Positions 52,214-59,143 of a stretch of DNA of 59,143 nucleotides are shown here, piece after piece (position 1 is the stretch's first letter; the number at the start of each line of letters is the position of its first letter). The notes under the pieces were generated by a model. The model had not been told where the DNA came from, searched no databases, and saw only the letters and a list, made by a program, of their open reading frames with translations. Both the position numbers and the translations under genes were made by a program. The DNA comes from Nocardia concava NBRC 100430 (GTDB taxonomy: Bacteria; Actinomycetota; Actinomycetes; Mycobacteriales; Mycobacteriaceae), in assembly GCF_000308815.1 (NCBI RefSeq), contig NZ_BAFX01000099.1, positions 1-59,143 of the forward strand, read 5' to 3'.

Positions 52214-52639
52214 TCACGGTCGGACGCCGAGGCGCTGAGACAGCAGTTTCAGCGCCTCGACAACCTCTTCGACGGCGGCGGGATCATCGCCGCCCACGGC
52301 CGCCGCGACGGCATCATCGATTGTGGTGGCACGGACTTCGGCCACCCGGCCGGAGAGTTCACGCGCGGGCTCCAGCAGTGTGCGCCGGGCATCGCGCGGA
52401 TCCTTCTCCGCCACCACCGAACCGGCCTCGCGCAGCCGTGCCACCGCCCCGGATACCGCGCTCTGCGGTAGGCCGGTGCGGGCGGCGACCTCGCTGATCG
52501 TGGTGCCCGGATGTTCCAGGACATCGCTGAGAACGACCAGGACAGCGCGGTTTCCGGTGCGCGCGCCGGTGTCGGGCAGCGCCTGTTCGCCGATCTTCAT
52601 CAGCGCGCGCCCCAGCAGGAACAGCTCGACTCCGTTCAT
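52214..52639 (-). CDS. MarR-type regulator
   Basis: 141 aa from ATG 52639 (ATG 52657 is in frame but would place coding sequence over the operator-like repeats). Winged helix: LLGRALMKIGEQALPDTGAR, GTTISEVAARTGLPQSAVSG, AVARLREAGSVVAEKDPRDA and RRTLLEPARELSGRVAEVRA. MarR proteins respond to phenolics or antibiotics. Divergent from the alpha/beta hydrolase gene, with three repeats of ATACATCA at 14-bp steps between them. Confidence 0.85.
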   Translation of the reverse strand: MNGVELFLLGRALMKIGEQALPDTGARTGNRAVLVVLSDVLEHPGTTISEVAARTGLPQSAVSGAVARLREAGSVVAEKDPRDARRTLLEPARELSGRVAEVRATTIDDAVAAAVGGDDPAAVEEVVEALKLLSQRLGVRP

Positions 52640-52648
52640 GCCCCGACA

Positions 52649-52684
52649 ATACATCACTTCAGATACATCACTCTTGATACATCA
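52649..52684. promoter_or_regulatory. Triple ATACATCA direct repeat between MarR and hydrolase genes
   Basis: ATACATCA at 52649-52656, 52663-52670 and 52677-52684, exactly 14 bp apart each time. The last forms TGATACATCA (TGAT/ATCA pair), which is near-palindromic, and AATTGATG follows it. Probable MarR operator array. Confidence 0.65.
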
Positions 52685-52709
52685 GAATTGATGGATTATG
52701 GTTGGTGTC

Positions 52710-53591
52710 ATGACCACGATCGAGAACGCCACCCTCCCCGTCGACGGCGCGGAGCTCTACTACGAAATCCGCGGCACCGGACCGATGCTGCTGCTGTCCC
52801 AGAGCGGTGAGGGCGATGCGGGCCGCAGCGAAGCCCTGGTGCGGAACCTGGAGGACGAGTTCACCGTCGTCACCTACGACCGACGGGGCCTGTCGCGCAG
52901 CCTGATTCACGACACGAACCGGCGGCCGAGCATTGCCGCCCACGCCGATGACGTGCACCGGCTGCTGGCGGCGGTGACCGACGAGCCGGTGCTCATGGTC
53001 GGCTGCAGCATGGGCGCGTCCATCGGATTGCACCTGGCCACAACGCATCCCGAGCAGGTGCACACCCTCATCGCCCACGAGCCGGTCTCGCCGTGGCTGC
53101 TCGCCGCCACCGACCGTGCCCATCACGTGCGCGAACTCGAGCACTGCCAGGACGTGTGCCGTGCCGAGGGCTGGAAGGCCGCGCTCGCGCCGATGGTCGA
53201 GACGCTCGGCATCAACCCCGCCGATCAGGAGACCGAGCCGGGCGTCCAGCTACGGCCGCTGACCCCCGAAAGGGCGCGCAACTTCACCTATTTCATCGAG
53301 CAGGATTTCACGGCCGTGTGCGAGGACTGGGTCGATGTCGCGCGGCTGGCGCGCACCACGACCCGGATCCTGCCCGGCGTCGGCCGCCGCACGCCCACCC
53401 AGGTCTTCGATCGGCACTGCGCCATCGAACTCTCCGACCTGCTCGGCGTGGAGCTCACCGAATTCCCCGGCGGCCACAATGGCAACCTCACCCATCCCGC
53501 CGCCTACGCCGAAACCATTCGCCGAGTGGCACATCCGCGTGGAGATTTGTCCGAAACCGCCGCCCGCATGTGCCATTCGGCGGTCAGCTAG
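52710..53591 (+). CDS. Alpha/beta hydrolase
   Basis: 293 aa. Fold: ELYYEIRGTGPMLLLSQSGE with a Ser-Gln-Ser-Gly oxyanion region, VTYDRRGLSRSLIHDTNRRP, nucleophile VGCSMGASIGLHLATTHPEQ (Ser in GCSMG) and base EFPGGHNGNLTHP. Start ATG 52710 was chosen over 52698 because MTTIENATLPVDGAELYYE matches the family N terminus; neither has a good ribosome binding site. Likely MarR-regulated esterase, lactonase or dehalogenase. Overlaps the metallophosphoesterase gene tail-to-tail by 8 bp. Confidence 0.85.
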   Translation: MTTIENATLPVDGAELYYEIRGTGPMLLLSQSGEGDAGRSEALVRNLEDEFTVVTYDRRGLSRSLIHDTNRRPSIAAHADDVHRLLAAVTDEPVLMVGCSMGASIGLHLATTHPEQVHTLIAHEPVSPWLLAATDRAHHVRELEHCQDVCRAEGWKAALAPMVETLGINPADQETEPGVQLRPLTPERARNFTYFIEQDFTAVCEDWVDVARLARTTTRILPGVGRRTPTQVFDRHCAIELSDLLGVELTEFPGGHNGNLTHPAAYAETIRRVAHPRGDLSETAARMCHSAVS

Positions 53592-54711
53592 CGGGATGCA
53601 GTACCAGGACGGTGATTTCGCTGGGTGCGAAGAGGCGGAGCTGCGGGCCCCAGAAGCCGGTGCCCCGGCTGGTGTAGAGCTGGGTGCGCTCGCCGTGCCG
53701 GGACAGGCCCGCGACCACCGGCTGATCCAGGCGGACCAGGTAGCGGAAGGGCCAGATCTGGCCGCCGTGGGTGTGGCCCGAAATCTGCAGTGCCACACCG
53801 GCGGACACCGCGTCGGTGACCTGCTTGGGCTGATGGGCCAGCAGGATCACCGGCAGGGACGGGTCCGCGCCGGCCAGCGCCTTGGTGATGTCCGGGCCGT
53901 GGCCGGACAGGGCGGCGCCGGTGGGGTCGTCGATGCCCGCAAGGACCAGGCTGTCGCCATTGCGGGTGATGACCTCGTGCTGATTGCGCAGCGGCTGCCA
54001 GCCCAGGCCGGACATGTGCTCGATCCAGCCCGGGGCGTCGCCGAAGTACTCGTGGTTGCCGGTGATGTAGAAGCGCCCGTACTCCGACTCGACCTTGCCC
54101 AGCGGATCGACCTGCGCCCGGCGCTTGACCACCGAACCGTCGGCGAGATCGCCCGCGTGGCAGGCGATATCGGGACGCTGCGCGTTGACCTCCTCGACTA
54201 CCCGCTCCGACCAGCGCAGCCGATCGGTCGCGGCGTAGTGGGTGTCGGTGACGACCACCAGCCGGAAGCCGTCCAAACCCGCTCCGAGACCCGGGATTTC
54301 GACATCGACGGTGCGGATGCGCGGAACCCGCCGCGCCTCGTAGATCGCCCACGCGGTCAGCACGACCGAGACACCCAGCACGCCGAGTGCCACGATGCGT
54401 GAGCGCACCGGATCGTCCACGCCCGCGACCGCGAGCGCTCCCCGCACCACGGCCCCGATCACCGACCAGGTGAACAGCACCCACATCACGCCCAGCAGGG
54501 TATCGCCGACCAGCGACGCCGCATCCGACTCGCGCGGCCCGTGCCCGAGCACCATCCCCGCGGGCAACGCCAGATAGCCGAGCGCGAAGATCGCGGTGCC
54601 GAGCCAGAACCACGGGCCCGACAGTGTCGTGTAGACCAGCAGCCACCACGGCAGGGCGAACAGGAGGGCGGGAATGCCGAGGAACAGAACCGCGCGCGGA
54701 ACGTACTTCAC
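53584..54711 (-). CDS. Membrane-anchored metallophosphoesterase
   Basis: 375 aa. The N-terminal 130 residues contain about four membrane helices (AVLFLGIPALLFALPWWLLV, FWLGTAIFALGYLALPAGMV, TLLGVMWVLFTWSVIGAVVR and one more). The C-terminal domain has all five metal motifs: DTHYA, GDLADG, GNHEYFGDAPG, LAHQP and SGHTHGGQIWPF. This is the YkuE/calcineurin-like family; YkuE-type enzymes act on cell-surface phosphoesters. Divergent from the Lrp gene by 123 bp. Confidence 0.92.
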   Translation of the reverse strand: MKYVPRAVLFLGIPALLFALPWWLLVYTTLSGPWFWLGTAIFALGYLALPAGMVLGHGPRESDAASLVGDTLLGVMWVLFTWSVIGAVVRGALAVAGVDDPVRSRIVALGVLGVSVVLTAWAIYEARRVPRIRTVDVEIPGLGAGLDGFRLVVVTDTHYAATDRLRWSERVVEEVNAQRPDIACHAGDLADGSVVKRRAQVDPLGKVESEYGRFYITGNHEYFGDAPGWIEHMSGLGWQPLRNQHEVITRNGDSLVLAGIDDPTGAALSGHGPDITKALAGADPSLPVILLAHQPKQVTDAVSAGVALQISGHTHGGQIWPFRYLVRLDQPVVAGLSRHGERTQLYTSRGTGFWGPQLRLFAPSEITVLVLHPAS

Positions 54712-54834
54712 GGGAGATCATCCTTATCGGACCGAAAACCGCCGAACCCGGCGACTTCGAACCAACATACCCGCGCACGCGCGGCAGGCGGCGGACCGTT
54801 CGTCCGGACGGCTTCGATCAGGGAGGATGATCGC

Positions 54835-55311
54835 GTGACCGACCAGACATCCGGCCGGGGAACTCCGATCCTCGACGACATCTCCAAGCAGATCATCGCC
54901 CAGCTCCAGGAGGACGGGCGGCGCGCCTACTCCACCATCGGGAAGGCGGTCGGCCTGTCCGAGGCGGCGGTGCGGCAGCGGGTGCAGAAGCTGGCCGACG
55001 CGGGGGTCATCCAGATCGTCGCGGTCACCGATCCGCTGCAGGTGGGTCTGTTCCGGCAGGCCATGATCGCAATCACCGTGGACGGGCCGGTGCAGCCGGT
55101 GGCCGACACCCTCGCCGCCATCGAGGAGATCAACTACGTGGTGGTGTGCGCGGGGCGCTACGACATCCTCGTCGAGGCGGTCTGCCCCGACGACGAAGCC
55201 CTGCTCGACCTGGTGTCCAACCGGATTCGGGCGCTCGGCGGAGTCCGCCACGCCGAGATCATGGTGTACCTGAAGCTGCGCAAGCAGACCTACAAGTACG
55301 GCACGCGCTGA
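54835..55311 (+). CDS. Lrp/AsnC family regulator
   Basis: 158 aa; GTG with GGGAGG upstream. N-terminal HTH: LDDISKQIIAQLQEDGRRAY, STIGKAVGLSEAAVRQRVQK, LADAGVIQIVAVTDPLQVGL; C-terminal RAM ligand domain with GRYDILVEAVCPDDEALLDL and VRHAEIMVYLKLRKQTYKYG. Lrp proteins sense amino acids. It lies beyond the amine catabolism cluster and may be part of its control, which is inference only. REP copy D follows 19 bp downstream. Confidence 0.9.
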   Translation: MTDQTSGRGTPILDDISKQIIAQLQEDGRRAYSTIGKAVGLSEAAVRQRVQKLADAGVIQIVAVTDPLQVGLFRQAMIAITVDGPVQPVADTLAAIEEINYVVVCAGRYDILVEAVCPDDEALLDLVSNRIRALGGVRHAEIMVYLKLRKQTYKYGTR

Positions 55312-55330
55312 CCGGCTCGCCAGGTCCGCC

Positions 55331-55397
55331 CGTCATTCCGGCGTGTTTTTGGCCGGAATCCACGATGGATCCCGGCCAAAAACACGCCGGGATGACG
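55331..55397. repeat. REP/BIME-like paired hairpin, copy D
   Basis: 67 bp, the shortest copy. Left arm T-type, right arm C-type, with almost no spacer between arms. Between the convergent Lrp and HD-domain genes. Confidence 0.85.
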
Positions 55398-55410
55398 AGG
55401 AAAATGGCCC

Positions 55411-56040
55411 CTAATCGCTTGTGAGAGCACTCAATTCAGCCGCGAGGTTGGCGCGGGCGGCGGCCTCGTAGCGGGAGCGGGCGGTCGGGGTGCGGAAGAG
55501 GTTGGGCTGGTCGGCGAGGGCGGCCAGGACGGCGGCGCGACCGGCGCGGAACAGGTCGTCGGGGACGTGCGCGTATTCCGCGCGGACGGCGGCGGTGTAT
55601 GCGGCATAGGCGGATTCGTCGGCCGCCAGGATCGCCAGGTCGGCGTCGCAGAGCACCGCGCCATTGCGATCGGCCGGGTCCGGGTGATGGCCGCCGGTGA
55701 GCCGGACCAGGCGCGCCACCTCCGCCACGGTCTCGGGGTCGATTCCCAGTGTGGGCAGGGTGGTTTCGGCCAGGCGGGCGCTGGCCTCCTCGTTGTCGCC
55801 ACCGTCCATGGCGTAGACGGCATCGTGGAAGAAGGCGGCGTAGCGGACCGCGTCCAGGTCCTCGGCATCGGCGGCCAGGTCGTCGATGACGCTCAGCATG
55901 GCGGCCAGATGTTCGACGGTGTGATAGCGGCGGTGCGGCTCGCTGTAGCGCCGGACCAGGTCCTCCCCCACCGCTTGTGCTTGCGGCCCGGCCAGTTTCG
56001 TCCAGCGGTCCAGCAGGTCCGCGTGCACAGATTTCCCCAT
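55411..56040 (-). CDS. HD-domain metal-dependent phosphohydrolase
   Basis: 209 aa. HD motif residues: YHTVEHLAAMLSVIDDL (His), AAFFHDAVYAMDGGDNEEAS (His-Asp) and VLCDADLAILAADESAYAAY (second Asp). This is the predicted HD-superfamily family of stand-alone proteins of about 200 aa, with no GTPase or sensor domain. Likely hydrolyses a nucleotide or phosphomonoester; substrate not predictable. Possibly transcribed alone. Confidence 0.88.
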   Translation of the reverse strand: MGKSVHADLLDRWTKLAGPQAQAVGEDLVRRYSEPHRRYHTVEHLAAMLSVIDDLAADAEDLDAVRYAAFFHDAVYAMDGGDNEEASARLAETTLPTLGIDPETVAEVARLVRLTGGHHPDPADRNGAVLCDADLAILAADESAYAAYTAAVRAEYAHVPDDLFRAGRAAVLAALADQPNLFRTPTARSRYEAAARANLAAELSALTSD

Positions 56041-56088
56041 CGGGGCAGTGTGCCGAATGGTCGGGCCGGGGTCAATCGGTGCTGCGGG

Positions 56089-56667
56089 TCATTCGGCGGT
56101 GCCGAGCGTGAGGTAGCGCTGAATGGTCGGCCCGATATCGGCGACGATCTGCTCCTGCGTGAGCGCGACCACCGGCGGCAGCCGCAATACGTAGCGGCAC
56201 AGCGCGAGTCCGAGGATCTGCGTGGCGATCAGCCCGGCCCGGTGCGGCGCGTCCGACGGATCACCGAAGCGCAGCACCGCGGGCATCAGCTGCTGCGCGA
56301 AGATGCGCTGGGTGCGTTCGACCACCATCTCGTCGGTCAGCGCCGAGCGCATGAGGGTGAGCAGGATGTCGCTGGTCGGCTGCTGCTCCCACAACTGCAG
56401 GAACCGCCCGGCGACCAGCTCACCCAGCGAATCCGGTTCGGCCGCACCCAGATCCGGCAGCTCCAGATCGATATCCAGTGCGGCGTCGAACAATCCGTCC
56501 TTGTTGCCGTAGTACCGCATCACCATCGAGGGATCGATCCCGGCGTCCGCCGCGATGGCCCGGATGGTCGCCTTCCGATAGCCGTCCTCGGCGAACCGAT
56601 GCCGGGCGGCCGCCAGGATCGCGGCGCGGGTGGCATCGGAGCGGCGCGGACTCGTCTCCACAGTCAT
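56089..56667 (-). CDS. TetR family regulator next to the EfpA-like pump
   Basis: 192 aa from ATG 56667. HTH: SDATRAAILAAARHRFAEDG, YRKATIRAIAADAGIDPSMV, MRYYGNKDGLFDAALDIDLE. The ligand domain is longer than 120 residues. Starts 51 bp after the EfpA-like gene on the same strand; the gap contains CAACAGGTGTTG (56693 region), a CAACA/TGTTG inverted pair that may be its operator. Probably the local repressor of the pump. Confidence 0.88.
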   Translation of the reverse strand: MTVETSPRRSDATRAAILAAARHRFAEDGYRKATIRAIAADAGIDPSMVMRYYGNKDGLFDAALDIDLELPDLGAAEPDSLGELVAGRFLQLWEQQPTSDILLTLMRSALTDEMVVERTQRIFAQQLMPAVLRFGDPSDAPHRAGLIATQILGLALCRYVLRLPPVVALTQEQIVADIGPTIQRYLTLGTAE

Positions 56668-56718
56668 GCCCACAAGTGTAGGCCAACAGGTGTTGACACC
56701 CAAGCGTCCGTGTAGCCG

Positions 56719-58182
56719 CTAGTTCTTCTGCGCCTCGTCCTGCGCGTGCTGGGCCTGGGCCAGCTGGGCCGGGGTGTAGCGCAGGGTGAGCGCGAGCAGG
56801 CCCATGATCGCGGTGCCGATCGCGCACACCAGCAGGACCAGCGTGTAGCCGCTGCCCAGCGCGTCGATCTGATGCTGGGACATCTCGCTCACCTTGCCCG
56901 TCGCGCCCTTGTCCAGCGACAGCGTGCGCGACAGGGCGACCGGGCTCAGCACGCCGACCGCGAACGGGGTGCCCATGTTCATGAACATCTGGCCGACCGC
57001 CGAGAGCGGGCCGATGTGGGCCATGTCCACGCCGACCAGCACGCACAGCGGCAGGATCACGATGGCGGTGCCGATGCAGAAGCCCACGATCGACATCATG
57101 ACCAGCAGGGTCGGGAAGTAGTCGGCCGAACTGTCCAGCGTGGAGCCGAAATACAGCGCGGCCGACAGCACGACCGCGGCCGCCAGCAGCAGCCAGCGCG
57201 CCCGGATGTACATGCACGCCTTGGAGGCCACCGCGGTGCCGACACCCGCGCCCAGGGTGAACGGGATGCTGGCCAGACCCGCCTGAAGCGGGCTGTAGCG
57301 CAACACGTTCTGCAGGAACTGGGCGACGAAGAAGGTGGTCGCGCCGAGCACGCCGGAGGCCAGGAAGATGGCGGCGAAGGTGATGACGCGGTCGCGGCTG
57401 TCGAACAGCGACCACGGCAGCAGCGGGTTGTCCACGTCGCGCTCGGCGAAGATGAAGACCAGCAGCAGCACGAAGCCACCGATCAGCGCGCCCAGGATGA
57501 CCGGTGAGCCCCAACCCATTTCGGGCCCCTCGGTGGCGCCGAAGACGATCGAGACGCAGGCCAGGGTGCCGAGGATCGCGCCGCGCACGTCCATGGACAT
57601 GCGCTGGTGCGCGGTGTCGCGGAGCTGGTAGATCGCGCCCCACACGATGAGGATGCCGATCGGCACATTGATCCAGAAGATCCAGCGCCAATCGACCTGG
57701 GTCAGCGCGCCGCCGATGACCAGACCGCCGACCGAGCCGATGCCGACCATGGATCCGAAGATGGCCACCGCCTGATTGCGGGCCGGGCCGGGCGCGTAGG
57801 TGCTGGCCACCAGGGCGAACGCGGTCGGCGCGGCAATGGCGGCACCGGTGCCCTGCAGCGCGCGGGCCGCGATCAGCCACGCCTCGTTCTGCGCGGTGCC
57901 GCACAACGCGGAGGCCACCGTGAACAAGCTGACGCCCAGAATCAGCATCCGCTTGCGGCCGAACGAGTCACCGAGCCGACCGCCCAGCAGCATGAGTCCC
58001 GCGAACGGCAGACCGTAGGCCGTCACCGTCCACGCACTGCCCGCATTGGACAGTCCGAGCTGCTCTTGTAGTCGGGGCAGCGCAAGGATCATGACGGTGC
58101 CGTCGAGCACCACCATCAGCTGCAGCCCGCTGAGCACGAGGATCGCGAGCCCGAAAGCTCGCTTGGTCACCGGATACTGCAT
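56719..58182 (-). CDS. efpA: EfpA-like MFS drug efflux pump (QacA family, 14 helices)
   Basis: 487 aa from ATG 58182 (a GTG at 58206 in the same frame is an alternative). TM1 starts GLAILVLSGLQLMVVLDGTV with a D residue in TM1 as in QacA/EfpA. Motif A-like LLGGRLGDSFGRKRMLILGV and motif C-like GSMVGIGSVGGLVIGGALTQ follow; the C-terminal tail LRYTPAQLAQAQHAQDEAQK resembles EfpA's. Exports drugs or lipophilic compounds. In M. tuberculosis efpA sits between proS and cysG; here it precedes cobA as there, but proS is 43 kb away. Confidence 0.85.
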   Translation of the reverse strand: MQYPVTKRAFGLAILVLSGLQLMVVLDGTVMILALPRLQEQLGLSNAGSAWTVTAYGLPFAGLMLLGGRLGDSFGRKRMLILGVSLFTVASALCGTAQNEAWLIAARALQGTGAAIAAPTAFALVASTYAPGPARNQAVAIFGSMVGIGSVGGLVIGGALTQVDWRWIFWINVPIGILIVWGAIYQLRDTAHQRMSMDVRGAILGTLACVSIVFGATEGPEMGWGSPVILGALIGGFVLLLVFIFAERDVDNPLLPWSLFDSRDRVITFAAIFLASGVLGATTFFVAQFLQNVLRYSPLQAGLASIPFTLGAGVGTAVASKACMYIRARWLLLAAAVVLSAALYFGSTLDSSADYFPTLLVMMSIVGFCIGTAIVILPLCVLVGVDMAHIGPLSAVGQMFMNMGTPFAVGVLSPVALSRTLSLDKGATGKVSEMSQHQIDALGSGYTLVLLVCAIGTAIMGLLALTLRYTPAQLAQAQHAQDEAQKN

Positions 58183-58295
58183 CGTCGCAGCGGGGTTATC
58201 GAGCACCCGGCCACTGTAGTAGATGCGGCGACCGGGCAACCGATCTCGTCGCCCCGGCCGGAACGCCGCCCCGTCGTCCCGGCCTGGCCCCACCC

Positions 58296-58387
58296 CGTCA
58301 TTCCGGCATGCTTCTGGCCGGAATCCACCTCGACCCGCAGGTCAACCGCATGGCGTGGATCCCGGCCAAAAGCGCGCCGGGATGACG
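58296..58387. repeat. REP/BIME-like paired hairpin, copy E
   Basis: 92 bp, the longest copy, with a spacer of about 30 bp between arms. Left arm T-type, right arm C-type. Located between cobA (end) and efpA (start); the only copy lying upstream of a gene's start as well as after a gene's end. Confidence 0.85.
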
Positions 58388-58437
58388 GGATTCACCGCGA
58401 TGACGAGATTCGGCAGCGAGCGGCGCGGGCAAAGCGA

Positions 58438-59143
58438 TCAGTCCTGGTCGGGTGCGCCCGCGGTGAAACCGGCCGTCGGGCCGATGACGATGATCGCGGG
58501 TGGGCGGATGCCTTCGGCGCGGACGCGTTCGGCGATGGTGGCCAGGTCGGCGCGCAGGACTCGCTGGGTGCGGAGGCTGCCTTCCTGGATGACGGTGGCC
58601 GGGGTGTCGGCGGAACGGCCGCCGGACATCAGGGCGTCGGCGAACTTCTCGATGCGTTCGACGGCCATGAGCAGGACGATGGTGCCGCGCAGTTTGGCCA
58701 GGGCGGGCCAGTCGACCAGGGAATCCGGGTGATCCGGGGCGACGTGGCCGCTGACCACCACGAATTCGTGGGTGACGCCGCGATGGGTGACCGGGATACC
58801 GGCCAGGGCGGGCACCGAGATGGCGCTGGTGACGCCGGGGACGACGGTCACCGGAATGCCGGCGTCGACGCAGGCTTCCAATTCCTCGTAGCCGCGGCCG
58901 AAGACGTAGTTGTCGCCGCCCTTGAGCCGGACCACGAACTTGCCCGCCTTCGCGCCCTCGATGAGCGCGGCATTGATGTGCTCCTGCGCCATGGCCCGGC
59001 CGTAGGGGATCTTGGCGGCGTCGATGACCTCGACGTCCGGTCCAAGCTCGGCGAGCAGCTCCGGCGGCGCGAGCCGGTCGGCGACAACGAGATTCGCACG
59101 GGGCCAGCAGGCGGCGGCCGCGCACGGTGATCAGATCCGGATC
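58438..59143 (-). CDS. cobA: Uroporphyrinogen-III C-methyltransferase, partial, with an apparent frameshift
   Basis: SUMT makes precorrin-2 for siroheme and cobalamin. In one minus-strand frame the upstream part reads DPDLITVRGRRLLA, the conserved SUMT motif after GPGDP. The downstream part, in another frame, reads NLVVADRLAPPELLAELGPD, then IPYGRAMAQEH, VVRLKGGDNYVFGRGYEELE and VTVVPGVTSAISVPALAGIP, all SUMT signatures. The frames join only if one base is removed near the run of four Gs at 59100-59103. The gene continues beyond the window. In M. tuberculosis the equivalent (cysG, Rv2847c) is next to efpA, as here. Confidence 0.78.

Overview
The window is GC-rich chromosomal DNA from a mycolic-acid actinomycete, most likely a Nocardia or close relative (inferred from gene content; no rRNA or marker is present to fix the species). 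Its two ends match a conserved mycobacterial block. infB (partial), ylxR, nusA, rimP, a Tat-like lipoprotein gene and a ferritin-like gene fill 1-4058, proS follows at 11744-13501, and an EfpA-type efflux pump plus a uroporphyrinogen-III methyltransferase (cobA/cysG) close the window at 56719-59143. In M. tuberculosis the same genes (Rv2839c-Rv2847c) are nearly contiguous. Here about 7.7 kb separates the ferritin-like gene from proS, and about 43 kb separates proS from the efpA/cobA pair. cobA carries an apparent frameshift near its upstream edge.

Region by region. 4-11.7 kb holds mostly small secreted, lipoprotein and membrane proteins of unknown function, including two paralogous mini-lipoproteins that share promoter sequence, an EF-Tu-domain-3-like single-domain protein, and a MmyB-type XRE regulator coupled to an unknown protein. 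13.5-17.8 kb carries yaaA, an ankyrin protein, and a PPOX-MFS-dehalogenase-like operon. 17.8-22.8 kb carries an SDR, a PadR-controlled ABC-2 exporter with a double palindromic operator, and a Tat phospholipase C. 22.8-28 kb carries an AhpD-like/amine-dehydrogenase-like pair, a SnoaL protein, a DUF4189 protein, and an ArsR-reductase/MFS divergon. 28.2-31 kb is a cytosine operon (NCS1 permease, cytosine deaminase, 2-oxoglutarate dioxygenase). 32-33.7 kb is a TetR/cupin divergon with a 29-bp operator, plus an ICMT-like methyltransferase.

33.9-38.1 kb is the most novel stretch: a tightly packed three-gene operon in which two unrelated lipolytic enzymes (a secretory-lipase-type alpha/beta hydrolase and a patatin) each carry the same kind of C-terminal EF-hand calcium module, and they flank a PlsC-like acyltransferase. 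I read it as a candidate calcium-responsive lipid deacylation/reacylation system.

38.1-55.3 kb is dominated by amine and amino-acid use: an APC permease, a SARP/AfsR-like regulator next to a class A FAD monooxygenase, and a PucR regulator divergent from mmsA-aminotransferase-aminobutyraldehyde dehydrogenase-(short leader ORF and terminator)-FAD amine oxidase. This looks like a polyamine/GABA/beta-alanine degradation set. The APC permease and the cytosine permease share a 48-bp upstream element (40/48 identical).

Non-coding structure is rich. There are five copies of a REP/BIME-like paired-hairpin element, each built from one 'T-type' and one 'C-type' arm, two copies of a different 55-bp inverted-repeat element, a 19-bp perfect inverted repeat near proS, and several regulator-specific operators. 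No rRNA, tRNA, CRISPR array, IS element or phage gene was recognised.
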